Positions 54,785 through 63,855 of a stretch of 64,000 nt of DNA are shown piece by piece. The stretch lies in contig NZ_RCDB01000003.1 in the NCBI RefSeq assembly GCF_003651225.1, positions 375,259 to 439,258 on the forward strand, in the 5' to 3' direction. The position numbers were made by a program, and so were the translations under genes. Under the pieces are notes generated by a model. It did not search any database. It worked only from the letters and a program-made list of their open reading frames with translations, and was not told the DNA's origin. This DNA comes from Microbacterium telephonicum (GTDB lineage Bacteria; Actinomycetota; Actinomycetes; Actinomycetales; Microbacteriaceae). How positions within the stretch are numbered: the first letter of the stretch is position 1; each line of letters opens with the position of its first letter.

Positions 54785-56228
54785 AAGAGGACCCAGCACC
54801 AGGTTGCGAAGGACGCGATCAATGCCACAAGCGCACTACCTCCGACCATTCCCCACGCCAGGGCGGGCTTCATCACGAGTCTCGCGAAGATGAGCATCGC
54901 CGCTCCTGCCGCCGCGGGAAGAAGCAGGGGAATCCAGTAGCGACCCTGCACACCGTGCGCCACAGGTGCGCCGACAGGAGTGAACGTCAAGTACAGTGTC
55001 CCGATGACGGCGCATACGGTGACTATTGCACAGGCGACGTAGACCGTTCCAGACCCAGGATTCCGTCGCGCTCCGTAAAACGCCGCCAGCGCGATTGCGA
55101 TCGCGATCATCAGGAGTAGCGGCTGCGGTAACGTGACGATGTTCGTACCGAACATCGCCAAGGAACCCGGAAGCCACGAATCGCCGAATCGGACAAAGGT
55201 CCTCACCACCACGGCGAACATCTCCGCGGGATTCGCGAGCAGGAACTCGAGCTGTCGAGCACGGTCGATACGATCCGCGTTGGGGACCTGGAATCGGATG
55301 GCATCCGCGATCGAGCCGACGCGAGACATCGAAAACAGCAGCCATACCCCGAGCAACCCGAGCAAACCAATCTTCGCGAAGTTGCGATGGAGCGACCTCA
55401 ATCCGATTGCGCGGTTCGGCACCAGGAGTAGAAGCGGTACCAGTAGCAAGTAGGTCGGCTTAGCTGCAATGAGAAGAAACGCAGCTACGGCAAGACCGAT
55501 CAGCCTCCAGAGAGACCGTACCCGTGCCTCCTGCAACGACAAGACAAGCGCGACAAAGAGGATGGCAACCGCGTTGCAGAAGGTGTCGGCGCTGAGGACT
55601 GCCGCTTGGAACACGCTCAGCGGAATCAGGGCGACGAGTGCGGTCACCCAGCGCCATCGCGATCTTCGAAGCGCGTAGCAGGCAAGGACGATCAGCAGGA
55701 GGTAAACCAGCCCGCTCATTGCCTTTCCACTCAGGACGATGCCTGCGACCCCTGCGCCCGCGGCGGTGGCAAGCCGCATACCGATTGCAGCGAGAGCACA
55801 GGGGATGAAGCTCGAGGCCCCGGCATTTGTGAATTCCTCAACGCTGTCTTCACCTGGCACCGGGTGTGCGGAGCCCAGCGGCTTCACTTCGGCGGCTATC
55901 GCCCAGTCATTCCGTCCCACGGTAGCCCGATCCCCCGGGCTGAATTCGCCGCATCCGTGCCGGCGATGACGTAGTTCACGAGCGCGACCGGGATCGGCCC
56001 CCCGTACTGCTTCCCCTCGGTCAGCGTTCGCGGCTCGATTTCGCCTCGTGAGACTTGCCACGCTCGGTAGGTGTGATGCTCCTCGTCCAGCCCAAATCCG
56101 ACAGGCGTCACAGCGATGAACGCCGCGATGAAAACGGCACCGACCGCAGCAACGGCAACAACAAAGATCAACGGGTCGTGGCGCAAGAATCCGACGCGCA
56201 GCCGTTGCACCCCAGCTCTCATCTTCAT
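54781..56228 (-). pseudogene. DUF2142 family membrane protein, frameshifted
   Basis: Two overlapping frames together give one DUF2142-type protein of about 482 residues. The N-terminal part (56228 to about 55930) has a membrane helix and GFGLDEEHHTYRAWQVSRGE, the family's first-loop acidic motif, but stops at 55896. The rest, NDWAIAAEVKPLG onward with some ten helices and GVQGRYWIPLLLPAA, is in another frame. One extra G at the C5/G5 run at 55932-55936 would restore a single frame. Base composition is unusually low here (31 G+C in 60 at 55441-55500). Start overlaps the preceding stop (TGATG). It is either a decaying acquired gene or a sequence error. Confidence 0.75.
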
Positions 56229-58723
56229 CAGTTCGTCGTGGTGATCGACTGGCACGCGAGCAACGCGTTCTCGCCGGGACCTCGGTTGATGCCATAACTG
56301 CATATCTGATGGGACCCGGGCGGCATCGAGATCTTCGCATCGATCCCGTGGCTTGGCCCGTAACCCGGATACGCTCGCGCCACGTCAGGACGGGGGGAAT
56401 TCGCGGTGAGGACCGCGACTGCACGTCCGTCGACATATACATGCACGTCGATCGGCTCTACGACGTCAGGGTCGATCGTCCAACCGCGCAGCTGTACGCC
56501 GCCGGGGACGACTGTCACGTCGGTGCCGCCGAACGGCGAACGCGAGGGTACGACGAAATTCGTACAGCCCAAGAGGTTGTTCGAACCTGCCCCGACATTG
56601 ATGCCGTAGGCGCAGAGCTGGTGCGACCCCGGAGAGACGTTCAGGAGCGCATCGATGCCGTGCAACGCCCCATAACCGGGGTAGACGCGGCCCACGTCGG
56701 GCCGCGAGGTGTTGGCGGTGATCGCCTGCGCCTGACCGTCGATGTAGACATGCACCGCGATCGGCTCCTGCGTGTCCGGGTCGATTGTCCACCCGCGCAG
56801 GCGCACCCCATCGCTCTCGAGTGTCGTGTCGATCCCTCCGAAGGGCGATCCCGACATGACCGTGACGCTCGTGCACGACAGCAGGGCGTTCGTTCCGAGT
56901 CCGATGTTGATGCCGTAGGTGCAGACCTGTTTGGTCCCTGCCGGGAGTTTCGCCGAAACGTCGTAGCCGTGGTTGGGGCCTACGCCAGGGTACGCGTCCG
57001 TCAGGTCGGTGCGGGCCAGGTCGGCGGTCGTGCTGGCGACGGCCTTGCCATCCGCGTACACGTGGACCCCGACGGACTTGCTTCCATCGTTGGGATCATG
57101 GGCCCAGCCGGTCACCCGCACGCCGCCCGCCTGCGCCACGGCGGTCATCCGGCCGACGGGATCACCCTTCGCGACAACTGTGACGTCGTGGCAGCCGATC
57201 AAAGCGTTCGATCCGCGGCCGACGTTGATTCCGTAGGCGCAAACCTTGTGGTCGCCGACGGCCGCAGGGATCGTCACATCGAGGCCGTGGAAGTCGCCGA
57301 ATCCGGGGAACACTTTGGCCACGTCGGGACGATAGGCATTTGCGACGTGCGCGCTCACGCTGTCGTCGAGGTAGATGTGGACGGCGAGCGCATCCTTGGT
57401 GTCCGTGTCGAGCGTCCATCCGGTGACCCGAACCCCGCCGGGCACCGCCTCGGCTGACGTGCCGCCGTACGGCGAAGCGGTTGTGACCGAGATCGTCGAA
57501 CAACCGAAATTGGCGTCCTGCCCGCGTCCGATGTTCTTGACCGTCACGCAGACGGTGTGTTCGCCCCCGTCGATCTCGAAGACACCGTTCATACCGTGGT
57601 TGTTCCCGGCGGCGGGATAGGCGGCTCCGACATCGGGGCGAGAGGAGTTCGCCGTGAACGTGCCCCAGTTCGCCACGCCATCGACGGTCAGCGAAACGGA
57701 GAGCGCCGTCGTCTGCTCGTCCGGGTCGATGGCCCAGCCCTGCACGGTGATCTGGCCGCGTTCCACCACAATGTTGTAGCCGCCGAATGGCGCGCGATCG
57801 GCATCGACATTCTGGGTCGACCCGAACCACAGCGTGTAGTAGTTGTAGAAGTTGCGGTTGCCGTAGCTCGCACAGGTGTCGCCCTCGCCGAATCCCGCGG
57901 CCAAAGCCGACGGGTTCGGTTGGTATGGCGTGTAGTTGTAGAGCGCCGCCGTCGCGTAGTTCACGACGTTGACGTTGGTGCCCTGACCCGCGCACGCCGC
58001 TTTCGGGCTGTAGGTGATGAAGTGGACTCCGGGCTGCCGACCGAACGCCGTCGCCTTATACGCCTTCAGCTGCTGGGTGCCCTTCATGATCTGAGGCCCG
58101 GTACCGGAAAACGCGGGGTCGCACGGAGCATTGTCGGGGCATGAAGCACCCATGGCAGCGGAGAGGTTCCAGTCAGTCGGGGCTTTACTCGTCACAAGGC
58201 CCTGCTCCTTCTGGAGCGTCACGAGGATGACCTTCGCAGAGATGCCGCACGCGACCTGTGCACGGTAGATCGCTTCCGAGGCGCGCATGCGCCCGCCCTT
58301 GATCGCATCGCAGACAAGCTGCCCGGTCGTCTGGGAGACGAATCGCGCGCGGTCGGAGAACTCGACCGTCAGCACATTCAGGCAGCGCCCATTCTGGCAA
58401 CTGCCGATCTTCTGATCGAGGAACGTCTGGATCTCGGCGGCGCTCATGGCGCCACTGTCGTAGAAGAGCGCGTCAGAGATGATGTTGCCGGGATCGAATC
58501 CGACCACCGGTGCGGCCTTCACGATGGCCGCATCGGCGACAGACGCGTCCAGCGACGCGGAGACCGACGACGAGACATCCCCGACGGCCGTCGGCACGGC
58601 CAACGCCGGCTGGGCCACCAGAACCGCCGACAATACGGCCCACGCGCCGATCATCGCCGTGATCAGGCGGCGACCGCCCGGTGTGCCGAGGCGTGCGCGT
58701 GGGGATGTCTTTCGGGGGGACAT
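56228..58723 (-). CDS. Secreted wall-associated protein: lysozyme-like N-domain plus five ~104-residue repeats
   Basis: An 831-residue protein with a signal sequence (about 1-43, ending QPALAVPTA). The N-terminal domain (75-305) contains YDSGAMSAAEIQTFLDQK and KVILVTLQKEQGLV, resembling the glutamate-bearing helix of transglycosylase/lysozyme folds. Five tandem repeats follow, starting at residues 312, 418, 522, 627 and 730. Each has a GW-x-x-D turn, RPDV, YPG-x-G-x-x-HG and two cysteines exactly 16 residues apart. It probably acts on or binds the wall or its glycopolymers. A GTCAC-type motif covers the start codon. The gene is followed immediately by the DUF2142 pseudogene. Confidence 0.82.
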   Translation of the reverse strand: MSPRKTSPRARLGTPGGRRLITAMIGAWAVLSAVLVAQPALAVPTAVGDVSSSVSASLDASVADAAIVKAAPVVGFDPGNIISDALFYDSGAMSAAEIQTFLDQKIGSCQNGRCLNVLTVEFSDRARFVSQTTGQLVCDAIKGGRMRASEAIYRAQVACGISAKVILVTLQKEQGLVTSKAPTDWNLSAAMGASCPDNAPCDPAFSGTGPQIMKGTQQLKAYKATAFGRQPGVHFITYSPKAACAGQGTNVNVVNYATAALYNYTPYQPNPSALAAGFGEGDTCASYGNRNFYNYYTLWFGSTQNVDADRAPFGGYNIVVERGQITVQGWAIDPDEQTTALSVSLTVDGVANWGTFTANSSRPDVGAAYPAAGNNHGMNGVFEIDGGEHTVCVTVKNIGRGQDANFGCSTISVTTASPYGGTSAEAVPGGVRVTGWTLDTDTKDALAVHIYLDDSVSAHVANAYRPDVAKVFPGFGDFHGLDVTIPAAVGDHKVCAYGINVGRGSNALIGCHDVTVVAKGDPVGRMTAVAQAGGVRVTGWAHDPNDGSKSVGVHVYADGKAVASTTADLARTDLTDAYPGVGPNHGYDVSAKLPAGTKQVCTYGINIGLGTNALLSCTSVTVMSGSPFGGIDTTLESDGVRLRGWTIDPDTQEPIAVHVYIDGQAQAITANTSRPDVGRVYPGYGALHGIDALLNVSPGSHQLCAYGINVGAGSNNLLGCTNFVVPSRSPFGGTDVTVVPGGVQLRGWTIDPDVVEPIDVHVYVDGRAVAVLTANSPRPDVARAYPGYGPSHGIDAKISMPPGSHQICSYGINRGPGENALLACQSITTTN
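56231..57790 (-). repeat. Five tandem ~104-codon repeats in the secreted protein
   Basis: Repeat starts at nucleotides 57790, 57472, 57160, 56845 and 56536. Each begins Pro-(Phe/Tyr/Val)-Gly and ends in a Cys-x15-Cys segment (residue pairs 392/408, 495/511, 601/617, 704/720, 808/824), consistent with one disulfide per repeat. Repeats 4 and 5 look the most alike. Confidence 0.9.
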
Positions 58724-58740
58724 GTGACCATTGTGACGGA
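58714..58740 (-). promoter_or_regulatory. GTCAC tandem motif over the start of the secreted repeat-protein gene
   Basis: The minus strand reads GTCACAATG then GTCACATGT, two 9-bp direct repeats, the second covering the ATG at 58723. CACAAT also lies 6 nt before the ATG as a possible leaderless -10. A near-identical motif covers the start at 63804. Confidence 0.6.
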
Positions 58741-58806
58741 AGTCACCTTCTGATACCACCACGCCGCGCCGCCGCGCAAGCACGACACGCGCTTCGCACG
58801 CCTCTC

Positions 58807-59919
58807 TCAGAGGTCCGCGTGCAGCAGCCAGACCTGCTCGGCGGCGCCGCGCCACGAGAAGGCGCGGCCGCGGTCTGCGGCGAGCACGCCCAGGCGTTCC
58901 ACGGATGCAGCCGACTCGAGCGAGGTCGACAAGGTCGCGCCCAACAACTCGGGCGACGGCACCAGCAGACCCCCGTCGACGAGCACATCCCGATGCACAG
59001 GCGTGTCCAGCGCCACAACCGGCACCCCCGCGACCAGCGCCTCGACCAACCGCCACGGGAACGTCACCCGCGACCCCGGCGCGAGGAACGCCACCGCTCC
59101 CCCGAGCACCGCGCCCCTATCCGCGTCGTCGAGCACCCCGCGCACGTGCACCGACGCGGCACCCAACCCCGCGGCCTCTGCCAGGTCGAGCACGGCCGGC
59201 TCGGTACCCTCTCGCGCATCCAACACCACCACCGGCAGCTCCACCCCAGAAGCTACGACGGCCGCGAACGCCGCGGACAGGCCGTCCACCGCAGCAGCAG
59301 ACCCGGCGACGAGCAAGAATCCTTCGGGCAGGTCGAGCGCGCGTCGGCGGCCGATCTCGTCGGTCGGCACCGCGAACCCGCGGGGCGCGGCGCCGGCGAT
59401 CACGCGCACCCGGTCGCGCAGGCGCGGCTCGATCTCCACGAGCCGCTCCCCCATCGAGTGGGTCGGCACGACGACGGCGTCGGCGTGCTTGGCGGCACGG
59501 CGCAGCATCCCGCGGTGCCACATGACGGCGGGCTTCGGCAGGTCGTCCGGATGCAGCCACGGCGACAGGTCCCACACGGTGACGACAGTCTGGTCCGCAT
59601 CGTGCACCCGGTCGTGTCGCACGAGAGGCGCCATCAAAGTGGGTGAATGGATGAGGCCGCCCGACGTCCCGGCGGGAACACCCAGCTGCCATGCGGCGGC
59701 GAGCTCCCGCCGCGCGAACGCGGTGCGCACGACATCCGACACGCCGCTCACGACATCCGCGACCTCGACGGTGCCGCCGGAGGGCACGATCGCCTCGACG
59801 CGGCATCCGGCCGGCGCGGCGGCGACGAGCGCCCGCCCGAGCTCGCGGGATGCCATCGCGAGGTCGGCGTCGGCGGGCGAGACGACCTGGTCGAGCACGA
59901 CGCGGAGGATGGCGGTCAT
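58807..59919 (-). CDS. GT-B glycosyltransferase, family 4-like
   Basis: A 370-residue enzyme: N-terminal Rossmann half with HSPTLMAPLVRHDRVHDADQ and TVVTVWDLSPWLHPDDLP, C-terminal half with FLLVAGSAAAVDGLSAAF and a donor-binding region PGSRVTFPWRLVEALVAGVP followed by VVALDTPVHRDVL. Family 4 enzymes retain the acceptor-lipid face on the membrane; the sugar is unknown. The ATG overlaps the stop of the LCP gene, so it belongs to the purE-LCP operon and may prime or modify the polymer that the LCP protein attaches. Confidence 0.83.
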   Translation of the reverse strand: MTAILRVVLDQVVSPADADLAMASRELGRALVAAAPAGCRVEAIVPSGGTVEVADVVSGVSDVVRTAFARRELAAAWQLGVPAGTSGGLIHSPTLMAPLVRHDRVHDADQTVVTVWDLSPWLHPDDLPKPAVMWHRGMLRRAAKHADAVVVPTHSMGERLVEIEPRLRDRVRVIAGAAPRGFAVPTDEIGRRRALDLPEGFLLVAGSAAAVDGLSAAFAAVVASGVELPVVVLDAREGTEPAVLDLAEAAGLGAASVHVRGVLDDADRGAVLGGAVAFLAPGSRVTFPWRLVEALVAGVPVVALDTPVHRDVLVDGGLLVPSPELLGATLSTSLESAASVERLGVLAADRGRAFSWRGAAEQVWLLHADL

Positions 59920-61421
59920 GGCTGCGGCGTGGGGGTCGGAGTCGGCGGGTGCAGGGTGGTCTGCACGAGATCGCGGATGAAGGCCCAGTCGTCGGCGTCG
60001 GGCGCGTCGGGGTCGAAGCCCGGCACGCCGTAGACCTGCAGCCCCTCGGGCGTGAGCTCGATCGTCTGCACGGGCTGCTCCTTCGCCTTCAGCGCGAGGT
60101 CGATCAGGAACGGCAGCAGCGCGTCGGGGATGTCGGTCTGCACGAGGTCCTGCCCGGCCTTCGCGATCTCACCGAAATGCGTGAGCACGTTCTGCGGGTT
60201 CGCCTGCGCGAGGATCGCCTGCTGCAGCTCGCGCTGCCGGCGCATGCGGTCCCAGTCGCTCGTCGTGTACCGCGACCGCGCGTACCACTGCGCGGTGTCG
60301 CCGTCCATGTGCTGCGGGCCGGCCTCGATCCAGCCGGTCGCCCACTCCTCGGCGGGCTGGTTGTGGTAGGTCGGGCCGCCGCCTTCGGGCAGGCGCTCCT
60401 GCACGGTGATGTCGACGCCGCCGAGCGCGTCGACGATGTCGGCGAAGCCCTTCATGTCGACGAAGACGTAGTACGGGATCTCGATGCCGAGGATGCCCTG
60501 CGCCGCATCGCGCGTCGCCTCGACGGCGGGCGTCGTGTGGGAGGTCGCGGCATCCGGGTAGATGTCGGCGCCGCGGTTCGGCTGACACGTCTCGACGGCG
60601 TTCATCAGCTGGTTGATGCCGGCACCCCACCCACAGGTCTGCGAGGAGTGACCCTCGAGGCCGTTCGGGTACAGCTCCTGCATCGGCCCCTCCGAGAACG
60701 GCACGTTCTGCAGGTCGCGCGGGATCCCGGTGATCGTGACGGCGCCGGATGCCGCATTCACCGAGACGACGGAGATGCTGTCGAAGCGCATGGAGTCGCG
60801 GCCGAGGCCGGAATCCGCGCCGAGCAGCAGGAAGTTGTAGTACCCGTCGGACGGCGGCACCGGCGGCGCGTTGTTGGCGAAGATCGCCCCGAGCGCCTCG
60901 CGCGCGGGCCCCAGCAACTGCTGCGCGCCGTAGACGGCGGTGCCGCTGGCGAGCACGGTGCCGGCGATCGCGAGCACCGCGATCCCGGCACGCGCCCGGG
61001 GCCGGGTGCGCACCAGTCGCACGAGCCGCAGCGTGTCGATGAGGAGCACGACCCACAGCACGGCGTAGGCGAGCAGCAGGATCTGCAGCGCAAGCAGCAC
61101 CCAGCCCTGCGTGAAGACCGTGGACAGCACGGTCGGCGCGAGCAGCAGCGCGAGGACCGCGGCGACGACGAAGACCCAGACGAGGATCGTCGCGGTCAGT
61201 CCGACGCGGCCGAGCTTGCGGTTGCCGGCGAGCACCTGCGCCGACCCGGGCAGCAGGAAGTTGAGCGCGATCAGCCACCACGCGCGCCGGGTCATCACCT
61301 GCGGCGAACGGGTGTTCGGATGACGCAGCGGACGGTCGTCGAGCGCTCCCGCCGACGACAGGGCGGGAGCTTCGGGGACGGAGCCCGGAGACGCCGGACG
61401 CGGCGGGGTGGCGACGCTCAC
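59916..61421 (-). CDS. LytR-CpsA-Psr (LCP) family wall-glycopolymer ligase
   Basis: A 501-residue protein. A Pro-rich cytoplasmic N-terminus (1-45) and four membrane helices (about 49-160) precede the extracytoplasmic LCP domain (about 190-470). The domain shows [52 protein letters not shown] and [20 protein letters not shown] with the conserved arginines. LCP enzymes transfer lipid-linked polymers to peptidoglycan. The four-helix N-terminus is longer than the usual single anchor. GTG start 61421 overlaps the purE stop (GTGA). It ends in a Thr-Pro repeat tail. Confidence 0.92.
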   Translation of the reverse strand: MSVATPPRPASPGSVPEAPALSSAGALDDRPLRHPNTRSPQVMTRRAWWLIALNFLLPGSAQVLAGNRKLGRVGLTATILVWVFVVAAVLALLLAPTVLSTVFTQGWVLLALQILLLAYAVLWVVLLIDTLRLVRLVRTRPRARAGIAVLAIAGTVLASGTAVYGAQQLLGPAREALGAIFANNAPPVPPSDGYYNFLLLGADSGLGRDSMRFDSISVVSVNAASGAVTITGIPRDLQNVPFSEGPMQELYPNGLEGHSSQTCGWGAGINQLMNAVETCQPNRGADIYPDAATSHTTPAVEATRDAAQGILGIEIPYYVFVDMKGFADIVDALGGVDITVQERLPEGGGPTYHNQPAEEWATGWIEAGPQHMDGDTAQWYARSRYTTSDWDRMRRQRELQQAILAQANPQNVLTHFGEIAKAGQDLVQTDIPDALLPFLIDLALKAKEQPVQTIELTPEGLQVYGVPGFDPDAPDADDWAFIRDLVQTTLHPPTPTPTPQP

Positions 61422-61933
61422 AGGGAGTCCTTCAGCCGCCGATTCTTCTCCTCGACCTGCGCCTCGAGGTCGCGGGCGTACTGCTCGACGCGGTCGCCGA
61501 GGGCGGCATCCGACGCGCCGAGGATGCGGGCTGCGAGCAGCCCTGCGTTCTTCGCGCCGTTGATCGACACGGTGGCGACCGGGATGCCGGCGGGCATCTG
61601 CACGATCGACAGCAGCGAATCCATGCCGTCGAGGGTGGCCAGCTGCACCGGCACGCCGACGACCGGCAGCGCGGTGACCGAGGCTAGCATGCCCGGCAGG
61701 TGCGCGGCGCCTCCGGCACCGGCGATGATCACCCGGATGCCGCGGCCCCGCGCCTCGCGCCCGTAGCGCAGCAGCTTGTCGGGGGTGCGGTGGGCCGAGA
61801 CGACCTCGACCTCGTGCGGGACGCCGAACTCGGAGAGGATCTGCGAGGCGTCGCTCATGACGCGCCAGTCCGAGTCGGAGCCCATGACGACGCCGACCAG
61901 CGGCTCGGAGGAGGAGTGGAGAGCGCGTGTCAC
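61418..61933 (-). CDS. purE: N5-carboxyaminoimidazole ribonucleotide mutase
   Basis: A 171-residue cytoplasmic enzyme of purine synthesis converting N5-CAIR to [18 protein letters not shown] (GSDSDW at 18-23), [25 protein letters not shown] and the [22 protein letters not shown] segment are all present. GTG start at 61933 is supported by TACCCT (61940-61945), 6 nt upstream. It lies 48 bp after purK but seems to have its own leaderless promoter, and it is translationally coupled to the LCP gene. Confidence 0.96.
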   Translation of the reverse strand: MTRALHSSSEPLVGVVMGSDSDWRVMSDASQILSEFGVPHEVEVVSAHRTPDKLLRYGREARGRGIRVIIAGAGGAAHLPGMLASVTALPVVGVPVQLATLDGMDSLLSIVQMPAGIPVATVSINGAKNAGLLAARILGASDAALGDRVEQYARDLEAQVEEKNRRLKDSL

Positions 61934-61939
61934 CGGTCC

Positions 61940-61945
61940 AGGGTA
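61940..61945 (-). promoter_or_regulatory. Leaderless -10 box for the purE-LCP-GT4 operon
   Basis: TACCCT followed by GGACCG (6 nt) and the GTG at 61933. Confidence 0.7.
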
Positions 61946-61981
61946 GGCGGCGCGCCTGGAAGATGCCCGCAGGCGCCGCGG

Positions 61982-63109
61982 TCAGTCGCCGAAGAAGGCG
62001 GCCGCGGCCCGCGCTTCGTACACGACGGCGTCGAGGTCGTCGCCGACGGCGTTGACGTGTCCGACCTTGCGACCGGGGCGCGGCGCCTTGCCGTACGTGT
62101 GCACCTTGACGCCGGGGTGGGCGGCGAACGCCGCCGGCATCCGGTCTTCGAGCGAGTCGGATGCCGGTCCGCCGAGGATGTTGACCATGACCGCCCACGG
62201 CTGCCGCGGCGACGGGTCTCCGAGCGGCAGGTCGAGCGCGGCGCGCACGTGCTGCTCGAACTGCGAGGTCACGGCGCCGTCCTGGCTCCAGTGGCCGCTG
62301 TTGTGCGGGCGCATGGCGAGCTCGTTGATGAGCAGGCGCTCGTCGGATGTTTCGAACAGCTCGACGGCGAGCATGCCGGTGACGCCGAGTCCCTCCGCGA
62401 TCGCGGTGCCGATGGCCGCGGCCACCTCGACGAGCCGCTCGCCGGCGCGCGGGGCGGGCGCGATGACCTCGGCGCACACGCCGCCGCGCTGCACGGTCTC
62501 CACGACGGGATAGACGGCCAGCTCCCCCGACGGCCGCCGCGCGACCTGTTGGGCGAGCTCGCGGGTGAAGTCGACGAGCTCCTCGACGAGCAGCTGCCCA
62601 CCGGGCGCAAGCCGGTCGAACCAGTCGTCGGCGTCGCCTGCCGCCGAGACGACGCGCACGCCCTTCCCGTCGTAGCCGCCGCGCGGGGTCTTCACGACCG
62701 CGCGGCCGCCGTGGGTGTCGAGGAACGTCTGCAGGCCTGCGGCATCCGTCACCGCCGCCCAGTCGGGCTGCGGCACGTCGAGCTCGGACAGGCGGGTGCG
62801 CATCGCGATCTTGTCCTGCGCGAATTGCAGGGCGTCGGGACCGGGGTGCACCTGCACGCCCTCGGCGTCGAGCGCGCGCAGCACCTCCTGCGGCACGTGC
62901 TCGTGGTCGAAGGTGACGACGTCGACGTCCTGCGCGAACGCACGGAGAGTGTCGAGGTCGCGATAGTCGCCGACGGCGGTCGCGGCGATCTGTGCCGACA
63001 TGCCGGGCTCCTCGGCGAGCACCCGCACCTCGAGCCCCAGCTCGACCGCGGGCGCGATCATCATGCGGGCCAGCTGCCCACCCCCGACGATTCCGACACG
63101 CAAAGCCAT
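61982..63109 (-). CDS. purK: N5-carboxyaminoimidazole ribonucleotide synthase
   Basis: A 375-residue ATP-grasp enzyme carboxylating AIR, the step before PurE. RVGIVGGGQLARMM opens the N-terminal domain. VVTFDHEHVP, the ATP-grasp segment VVKTPRGGYDGKGV, VEELVDFTRELAQQVAR and NELAMRPHNSGHWS mark the substrate and magnesium sites. Start 63109 (MALRVG) has a purine-rich GGAAGGGAG upstream; the longer open frame further up is not coding. Confidence 0.96.
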   Translation of the reverse strand: MALRVGIVGGGQLARMMIAPAVELGLEVRVLAEEPGMSAQIAATAVGDYRDLDTLRAFAQDVDVVTFDHEHVPQEVLRALDAEGVQVHPGPDALQFAQDKIAMRTRLSELDVPQPDWAAVTDAAGLQTFLDTHGGRAVVKTPRGGYDGKGVRVVSAAGDADDWFDRLAPGGQLLVEELVDFTRELAQQVARRPSGELAVYPVVETVQRGGVCAEVIAPAPRAGERLVEVAAAIGTAIAEGLGVTGMLAVELFETSDERLLINELAMRPHNSGHWSQDGAVTSQFEQHVRAALDLPLGDPSPRQPWAVMVNILGGPASDSLEDRMPAAFAAHPGVKVHTYGKAPRPGRKVGHVNAVGDDLDAVVYEARAAAAFFGD

Positions 63110-63249
63110 ACCGCTCCCTTCCGCCCTCCATCCTCTCAGCCCGCCGCCGTCGCGCGGACCCCCGGATGCGGCCGGATTCCCCAGTGGTCGGATACCGCCG
63201 CCCGCCGTGAGAGAACACCTCGGCGCCGAGGGCGCGATCGGATGCGGGC

Positions 63250-63804
63250 TCAGTCGTCGATGACGGTGGTGGTGCCGGTCTGGGCGTCGCGGTGCGCGAG
63301 GATCTGGTTGACCTCGACCTGATCGGCCAGCACCTCGTGCACGAGGCGCACCGACGGCACGTCCTTCATCCGCAGCGGCGCGTCGAGCCCGTTCGACAGC
63401 GTCAGCGTTCCGGTGCCCCACATCCGCTGCAGCGGGCCGCGCCGCTCGCCGATCGTGTAGCCGCGGGCGTGGCCGACCTCGGTGCGGTGGCGTCCGAACA
63501 GTCCGGACTGCTCGATGACGCGCCGCGTCGTGATCGTGTACGTGTGGGCGTACCAGCGCGCGAACGGCACGACGACCAGCAGCAGCACGACGGCTGCGGC
63601 GGCGGCCCACAGCATCCAGTCCTCGAACCCGTCGGGCAGATTCCCCGAGAAGAAGCCGACGGCGCCGGCGACCGCGACGAGCACGAGGGCCGACCAGAAC
63701 AGCCGACGCGCGTGGCGGCGGAAGCGCACGAGCCGCAGTTCCGCGGGCGCCGGACCGGGGCCGGGCGTCAGCGGACGTCCCGGGTAAGCGGTCGGCTGCG
63801 TCAC
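63250..63804 (-). CDS. PH-domain (bPH2-like) membrane protein
   Basis: A 184-residue protein: Pro-rich N-terminus, two membrane helices (about 35-55 and 62-84), then a bacterial PH-like domain with YTITTRRVIEQSGLFGRHRTEV and LQRMWGTGTLTLSNG. Many actinobacteria carry such a gene between birA and purK; its function is unknown. I place the start at GTG 63804, where CACAAT lies 6 nt upstream, rather than the ATG at 63837, which overlaps the motif. Confidence 0.82.
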   Translation of the reverse strand: MTQPTAYPGRPLTPGPGPAPAELRLVRFRRHARRLFWSALVLVAVAGAVGFFSGNLPDGFEDWMLWAAAAAVVLLLVVVPFARWYAHTYTITTRRVIEQSGLFGRHRTEVGHARGYTIGERRGPLQRMWGTGTLTLSNGLDAPLRMKDVPSVRLVHEVLADQVEVNQILAHRDAQTGTTTVIDD

Positions 63805-63821
63805 GTCACCATTGTGACCGA
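63795..63821 (-). promoter_or_regulatory. GTCAC motif over the start of the PH-domain gene
   Basis: The minus strand reads GTCACAATGGTGACGTGAC, with the GTG start at 63804. The plus-strand stretch from 63802 matches that from 58721 at 17 of 20 positions. Confidence 0.55.
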
Positions 63822-63855
63822 GGCCACCCCCGCGCACGCGCGCGGCGCGCCCGGA

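Noticed and set aside
59916..63218. 1100-codon frame suggesting a giant LCP fusion
   Set aside because: The part above 61421 is antisense-like Arg-rich sequence in another frame of purE/purK; LCP begins at GTG 61421.
63110..63249. Small gene in the purK upstream gap
   Set aside because: Only short Arg/Pro-rich frames without a ribosome-binding site or conserved feature.
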